Positions 58,469 through 64,000 of a stretch of 64,000 nucleotides of DNA are shown here, piece by piece. The DNA is from Haematococcus lacustris (Eukaryota; Chlorophyta; Chlorophyceae; Chlamydomonadales; Haematococcaceae), in NCBI GenBank assembly GCA_030144725.1, contig JASKMD010000029.1, positions 7,177,538 through 7,241,537 on the forward strand. The letters run 5' to 3'. How positions within the stretch are numbered: position 1 is the first letter of the stretch; each line of letters begins with the position of its first letter. Under the pieces are notes generated by a model, which searched no databases, was not told the DNA's origin, and saw only the letters and a program-made list of their open reading frames with translations. The translations under genes and the position numbers were made by a program.

Positions 58469-61400
58469 TCACGCCGGCACCAGCGCTGGCTCCCCCACAG
58501 TGAGGGTGGTGTCTGTGTAGGTGCCTGCCGCCAGGCTCGCGGGTGATGAGGAGCCGGGAGCTGCCTGGAAGGTGACGCTGCCCACTACGGTCACTCCTGC
58601 ACAGTCAGGTCACACCTTGTGATGAAGTACAGCCAGCTGCCCTGCCTGACTGCCTGACTGCCTCAGCTCTGCCGGCATCTGATCTTGCTAGTGCTGGTCC
58701 TGCTAGTGCTGCTGCTGCTGCTGTTGCTGCTGCGCCCGCCCCCCTGTCCCGGCCCTGCCCCCTTACCCTTGGTGAACTTGACAGGGCCCTTCACAGTCAG
58801 GGCGCTGGCCTGCAGCAGGCTGGGCTCCTCCCCCGGCGGCACCAGGGCCTCCAGCTGGTCCACCAGCTTGTAGTGCGCATCATCAAGCTTAACCAGCGGC
58901 AGCTGCAAGGAGGGCAGTGGGGCAGAGGTGGGGTGGCAGGGGTGGCAGGGGGCAGGGGGAGCAGTGGTGGCAGTGGTGGCAGGGGGGTAGGGGGGCAGAG
59001 GTGGAAGGAGGCAGAGGCGGAGGGGGGCAGAGGTGGAGGGGGGCAGTGGGGCCGAGGGTGGCAGGACAGTGTTTGTGGGGTGCAGTGAGCCTGTATGGAG
59101 GGCAGGGCAGCTGCAGAAGATGGGGTGGAGCCCAGGGTCGGCCACACACAGCCAAGAGGTCGGCGGGAAGACAGGAGGGCAGGTTGATTGTGGCTGGCCT
59201 GGTGGTGCATGCAGGGTGTGGTGCAGGGTGCGCTGCTCAGCCCAGCCCAGGCTGCTTGACCCACCTTGTCCACCGCGGCGCCTACGGTGGCGTTTTCGTG
59301 TATTGTGTAGCAGTCGGAGCGCAGCACCAGCAGGTCAGCACACGTCTTCACCGGGGCAAAGCGCGAGCGGGGCACCACCACAGCGCCTGCAGCCAGGGTC
59401 AGGGGCAGGGTCCAGGACCAGGTCAGGGTCAGCCAGAGTCCAAGGTGCATGGCCTGTGGCCCTGACCCCAGCTGAACCTGCACTGCCCCAACTGGATGAC
59501 ACCACTGTCTGCTGCCGGCTGCCACCACTGCTGCCAGCCTTGCCTTGCCTTGCCTTGCCTTGCCTTGCCTTGCCTTGTCTAGCCTGACCCTGCCCTGCCC
59601 TGCCTGCCCTCCCCTTCTGTTGTTCATGGTCAAGGTCAGGGTCAGGGTCGAGGCAGCGCCCCGCGCTAAACCTCAGCCAGGACTGCCCTGTCTGATACCC
59701 TGCCTGCCTGCCTGCCCTTCCTGCCACCTGTGTTGCCTGCCTGCCTGAATGTTACCCCTGCCTGCCTGCCTGCCTGCCTGCTACACCTGCCTGCCTGCCC
59801 TGCCCCCCCTGACCTGTGTTGTTGAAGCACTCGATGGCGCTGCCCATGGCTGTCTCTAGCTGGAACACTGGCGGCGACTTGCTGTCACGAGGGTTCACCG
59901 TCTGCAGGCAGCCATCCAGGCAGCCAGGCAGGCTGCAGTCAGCCACCCAGCCAGGCAGCAGCAGCAGCAGCAGCAGCAGGCAGGCAGGCAAGGGCAGGTG
60001 AGGGTGGGCAGGCAACCAGTCAGGCAGGCCATCAGTGCAGAGCAGCAGGTTGGACCTCCAGCAAGGTGTGGCCACAGGCAGGTAGGCAGGCAGGCAGGCA
60101 GGCAGGTGAGGCAGGCAGCAGGGCCGGGCGGGCGCGTCCACCTTCTTGTTCTTGATGAGGGGGAGGCGCAGCAGGCCGCCGCACTCCTCCAGCCGCGCCT
60201 TCAGCTGCTCAAGGTCCACGTACAGGTTGTTGGTGTTGAAGAACCTGCAGCAGCGGAGGAGGCAAGAGGGGGTCAAGGGGGGTCCAGGAGAGGCCTCAAG
60301 GGGGGTCCAAGGGGGGGGGTCATGAGGGGGGTCAGGAGAGGGGTCAGGGGTCACGCCTGTGAGGGCAGGGGTCAGGGTGCAGGGGGCAGTCAGCTGTGAC
60401 CCCAGCAGGGCCCCGGGGGCACAGGGCGCCATGCAGCTGTGACCCCAGCAGTCCCAGCTGTCGGCCAGCCCCGGCAGCCCAGCCTCTGCTGTAACTGCCC
60501 CTTCACTGCCCCTCCCTCCATTCCGGTACCTGCATTGCCCGCGCCCTCCCCCCCCCCCCTTGCCTGCCTGCCGCCCCTCCCCTGCCCCCAGCAGCAGCAC
60601 CCGCAGCCTACCAACAAGACAACAGCTGCAGCTCCCACCCCCAGCTGACACTGTGCCAGCCCATGCCGGCCCTTGCCTCCTTTGCCTATGCAGGCGCTCG
60701 CCGGGTTCAGTAGGCTGGGGTCACCTTCAGTAGGCTGGGGTCACCTACCTGTGCTTGTCGATGTCCTCAAACGCAGCCTTGTCGGCGTCCGGGCACTGCG
60801 CACTCTCCCGCAGGATCAGGGAGCCGTCAGCCTTGCGCTGGCACAGGTGGCCGCCCTTCTTGTCCGCGGCGCTGCGCTCACACACCTGAGGGGGAAGAGG
60901 GGGCAGGGGGAGCCCGGGGGGGGAGGGGGGGGGAGACCTGACCACTGCGGCTGCTGCCCTGGCCCTGCCCTTGCTCTGCAGCTCTGGCTGCAACCAGCTT
61001 GGCAGCCCTGCGCCCGGGACGCCCTCAGCCCTCTGGCCCTGCTCCCCCCCCCCCCTCCTGACCCCTGCTCCCCCCCCTCCCTAGCTGTGGGACTCGTGAC
61101 CTCTGCCCCGCCCCTCCACCCCAGCCGCACCCCTGACCTGACCCCTGCTCCCCGCCCCTTCCCCCACTGCCCCTCAGCCGTCCCTGCCCACCTCCATGAC
61201 AAAGGCCTTGCCCGAGTCTGCAAAGTATGAGAGCAGCGTGAGGTCCAGGCAGGCGCCTAGGTTGTCGCTGTTGGACACGAACAGGTACCTGACCCCCTCC
61301 CCCAGCAGCTGCTCCAGCATGCCACTGCCCAGCAGGCTAGGGTAGATGTCACCATGGCCGGGCGGGCACCTGCACCAGGACATGAGGCAACGGGGTAAGG

Positions 61401-63388
61401 CTGCAGCATTGGAGGGGGAGGGGGAGGGGGAGGGGGAGGGGGAGGGGGAGGGGGAGGGGGAGGGGGAGGGGGAGGGGGAGGGGGAGGGGGAGGGGGAGGG
61501 GGAGGGGGAGGGGGAGGGGGAGGGGGAGGGGGAGGGGGAGGGGGAGAGGGCAAGGCGTGTGGACAGCAGGTGGTGCAGGCGGCCAGGTCACACTCCAGAG
61601 GTCCTCACCACTCATTGTCAGGGTGGCTGGGGTATGAGGCCGGGCCCAGGCTGGCTGCATCCACCTTGGGGCTCTTGTTCTGCATCAGCTCAATATGCGC
61701 CTCCTGTGGCCAGGGGGGGGGGGGGCAGAGGCAGCCAGCATGGGGGGGTGGGGTGGGGGGACACCCTGCGGCCACCTGGCACACCTGACCCACCTGGCAC
61801 AGCCTGCCCTGGCAGTCCCAGGCCCCAGGCCCCCGCTGGTCGGACGTGGCTTACTTGCCACAGCTCATAGTCTTCCATCCACCCCCCTGCCCCGTCCTGC
61901 TCCTCCTCCTCCTCCTCCTCCTCTAGCCCAGCCCACGCCACCCCCAGCTGGGCCCCTGCTCCTCTATCCCTCCCAGACAGCCCCCCCAGGTGCTCCCCCC
62001 TACCCGCCTGCCTGCTGCCCACCTTGAGCAGGTCAGGGTGGTGTTGGGCCAGGAAGGCGCGCGTGTCCTCACTGGTGGAGAAGCTGTTCATGAGGATGAA
62101 GCGCACCTGTGGCCAGCGGGGGGGTAGGGTGGAGGGGGGGAGGGGAAGGAGGCGAGGGAGAGGGAGGGAGCAGAGGGGCAAGGGGGCCAGCAGGGAGGGA
62201 GCGGCAGGGAGGGGAGGGGAGGGGAGGCGCCAGCACTGATGGGTGGCCTGACCTGATGGTACCCCCCTCTCAGGCAGCATGAGGCCTGCAGGCTGTCGGC
62301 CGTGAGTCTGGCTGGCTGACCCTGACGCTCACCTTGGAGTCAAAGGCTGCCCGCATGTGCTTGATCTGCAGCCGGCATACCACACCCGCACAGGAGGTGG
62401 GGGGGAGGGGCAGGGCGTCAGAGCACCAGATGGTGGAGTGGGGATGGTGAGGTGCTGGGGCTGGGGTGGGCGCTGGGGAGGGGAGCAGCAGAGGGGGGGA
62501 GGCTGGGCAGGGAGGCAGGGGCGTGAGGTAGGGGTAAAGGGCAAGGTCGGGGTGGGGGTGGGAGGAGCCGTGCGGAGTGAGCCGTGCGTGAGGTAGTAAG
62601 AGTGGTGTGGTGAGGTAAGGTGAGGGGCAGGGCTGGGTTGAGGTTCGGTTCAGGTTCACGGGAGGGGTGGGATTGTTGGGTGAGGGGGAGGGAGGGGAGG
62701 TGGTGAGGTGGGGTGAGGGTTGGGTTGGGTTGCAGGTCATGGGAGGGGTGCCCAGTGCCTGCCTGCAGTGCGATGAGGTCCAGGAAGCTGTGCTTGTCCT
62801 TCACCACCAGCAGGCTCTTGGCCTTCTCCAGCCCCATAGAGGTGCCCAGCCCGCCGTTCAGCTTCAGCACCGCTGTGCGCGACAGCAGCGGCTGCAGCAG
62901 CACCCGCCACACAGGGAGGGGGTGGGGAGGGAAAGGCAGGCGAGGGAAAGGGAGAGGGACAGCTTCACCAGCACTCATCGCCACCAGCGGGGAGAAGCAA
63001 TGCTGGAGCATGTACTAGCGATCGGACGGATGTGCCTGCACAACAGCGCTGCGGCCAGCGCTCTACCTTGACTTTGCTTGGCTCTGGCTCAGACATGTCG
63101 TTCAGGTATGGCAGGTTGCTGACCGCCTCGATCTCGTCCTCGGGCACCTGCGTTCAGTACGTGATGGCACGCCTTCACCTCCTCGTCTTTTACATCCAAT
63201 GGTGCGAAGCGGGCAGGAAGTTGTTGCGACTCCACACTGCACAAGGCTCCACAGCTTCTTACCAGGCCTGTCGCGCCAGCGGCGAGCTGCTCATAGTTGT
63301 GTCTGAAGGCAGCAATCGCTGCCTCGGTCAGCCCAGCACTGCGGCATTTGCTCTCGAACGGGGCGAAGTTCGCAGTTGGGTTAGACAT
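58469..63388 (-). CDS. UGP: UTP-glucose-1-phosphate uridylyltransferase (UGPase), complete
   Basis: UGPase makes UDP-glucose from UTP and glucose-1-phosphate, supplying cell-wall, glycolipid and glycoprotein synthesis in the cytosol. Thirteen exons join in phase: 63388-63263, 63147-63067, 62891-62763, 62365-62333, 62106-62023, 61703-61609, 61369-61192, 60885-60749, 60244-60142, 59901-59814, 59386-59265, 58902-58767, 58596-58469; total 479 residues, the family size. Marks: VLKLNGGLGTSMG (nucleotide-binding loop), FILMNSFSTSEDT, WCPPGHGDIY, FVSNSDNLGA, FFNTNNLYVDL, VFQLETAMGSAI, VPRSRFAPVKTCADLL (the Lys that contacts substrate), and a C-terminal beta-helix (GVTVVGSVTF). Intron 3 uses a GC donor (CAG|GCAGGC). 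One oddity is a Cys/Lys-rich stretch in exon 8. Start ATG 63388 fits the usual N-terminus. Confidence 0.97.
59540..59581. repeat. (CCTTG)n pentanucleotide tract
   Basis: About eight CCTTG units in the UGP intron 59814-59386. Confidence 0.93.
61411..61547. repeat. (GGGGGA)n hexanucleotide array
   Basis: About 22 units in UGP intron 6 (61608-61370). On the gene strand this is a long (TCCCCC) run ending about 40 bp from the acceptor, so it may serve as a polypyrimidine tract. Confidence 0.97.
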
Positions 63389-63783
63389 TTGCGCCTGCAG
63401 GGGTCGAGTTCACTAACTTAGAGTGTGCGTGCGTGTGCACGGGGAACAGTGAAGTGTGCCAAGTGTGTAGGTAAGTTAAAGAGTCAGATCAAGATCAACT
63501 GTCATCAGTTCCCTGTATCTCTATCAATCCCTAAGGCTGTTTGCCGGGTGGCTGACCCCTAACCCGCTAGCTGTCTTGGGTTATCCATAAATACACTAAA
63601 TAAACATAAAACTGACAGGAAAACCAGGAAAGAAATAGGAAAACAGGACACCGAAGGCAATTGGCGCCACGGTTAGCGAAGCGAGTTATGAAAATGCAGC
63701 GAAACAGACAGCGTAGACGTAACCGTAATGCCTCGGACAGTTAGGTTGACCGGCCGCCATAACCAAGTCAGGCTCAGCGGAAC
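63389..63783. promoter_or_regulatory. Shared promoter between UGP and the divergent right-edge gene
   Basis: 395 bp between two head-to-head start codons. AT-rich centre (63585-63650) with ATAAATACACTAAATAAAC. It must hold the promoters of both genes if both starts are right. Confidence 0.5.
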
Positions 63784-64000
63784 ATGCAGGCCAACGGTGC
63801 AGCGCACTGGGCCCACAGCCACAATTACAAGAAGTGTAAAATGCACACCTTGATGAGGGGTGTGTCCGCTGCGGGGTTAGAGGAGGGCGCGGTCGTGCCG
63901 TCCGAAGTGGTGGAGGCGCGGCTCTACGACCAATTTGTGCTTTGGGTGGAGGCCTGCAGCAAGAGGGCACTGCTCGCCAGCTTGCTGTTTGGCCTCATGG
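63784..64000 (+). CDS. 5' part of an unidentified plus-strand gene
   Basis: From ATG 63784 the frame is open to the window edge: MQANGAAHWAHSHNYKKC, KMHTLMRGVSAAG, then SEVVEARLYDQFVLWVEA and CSKRALLASLLFGLM. Low-complexity content is minimal and the hydrophobic-helical end looks like real protein. A second in-frame ATG is at 63841. I do not recognise the family. An out-of-frame short ORF begins at 63730. Confidence 0.6.
   Translation, partial: MQANGAAHWAHSHNYKKCKMHTLMRGVSAAGLEEGAVVPSEVVEARLYDQFVLWVEACSKRALLASLLFGLM

Overview
The window is nuclear DNA of a GC-rich, intron-rich green alga. The evidence is short exons with GT-AG and a few GC-AG introns, proteins loaded with Ala/Gln/Pro/Gly low complexity, long simple-sequence arrays, candidate TGTAA poly(A) signals of volvocine type, and a dispersed family of transposon-encoded proteins with an LDRDCNAALNM-type C-terminus. 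I recall such proteins from Haematococcus-like volvocaleans, so Haematococcus is my best guess, but this is an inference from memory.

Seven genes can be supported, most with exons whose reading phases chain together. From left to right they are: (1) 1-13483, minus, a very long protein with an acidic Ala/Pro/Lys-rich N-terminus, an unrecognised middle, an RS/Gly/Pro-rich segment and a C-terminal PTC7-like PP2C domain whose metal-binding Asp residues are replaced; it runs off the left edge. (2) ~16833-20521, plus, an FKBP-type prolyl isomerase with an uninterrupted (CAG)579 tract in one intron. (3) 28221-31244, minus, COQ3, the O-methyltransferase of ubiquinone synthesis, complete in 5 exons. 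(4) 33041-~43179, minus, a PB1-domain Raf-like kinase with an altered catalytic loop. (5) 46408-55581, minus, a PRMT7-type arginine methyltransferase. (6) 56016-57525, minus, a CPYC glutaredoxin, complete in 4 exons. (7) 58469-63388, minus, UDP-glucose pyrophosphorylase, complete in 13 exons and 479 residues. An unidentified plus-strand gene starts at 63784, head-to-head with (7), and leaves the window on the right.

Between the genes, 13.5-15.7 kb, 20.8-28.2 kb and 43.8-46 kb are transposon-rich. They hold at least seven fragments of a Fanzor/TnpB-like family (RuvC-III-like DRDxNAAxN motif). Three copies of a ~200-bp block lie at or match the 3' end of these ORFs, and one of them has no ORF. 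There is also a TIR-bounded, internally deleted derivative with what looks like its empty site 1.8 kb away, two non-autonomous hAT elements with perfect 8-bp target duplications (one begins 28 bp upstream of the COQ3 ATG), SINE-like repeats and a LINE reverse-transcriptase scrap.

The genes do not form a pathway: they are independent housekeeping or signalling genes. Both signalling enzymes at the left and centre (the PP2C and the kinase) carry substitutions at catalytic residues, and several coding exons have absorbed repeat sequence. Exon limits come from reading-frame continuity and splice consensus only; no transcript evidence was available.
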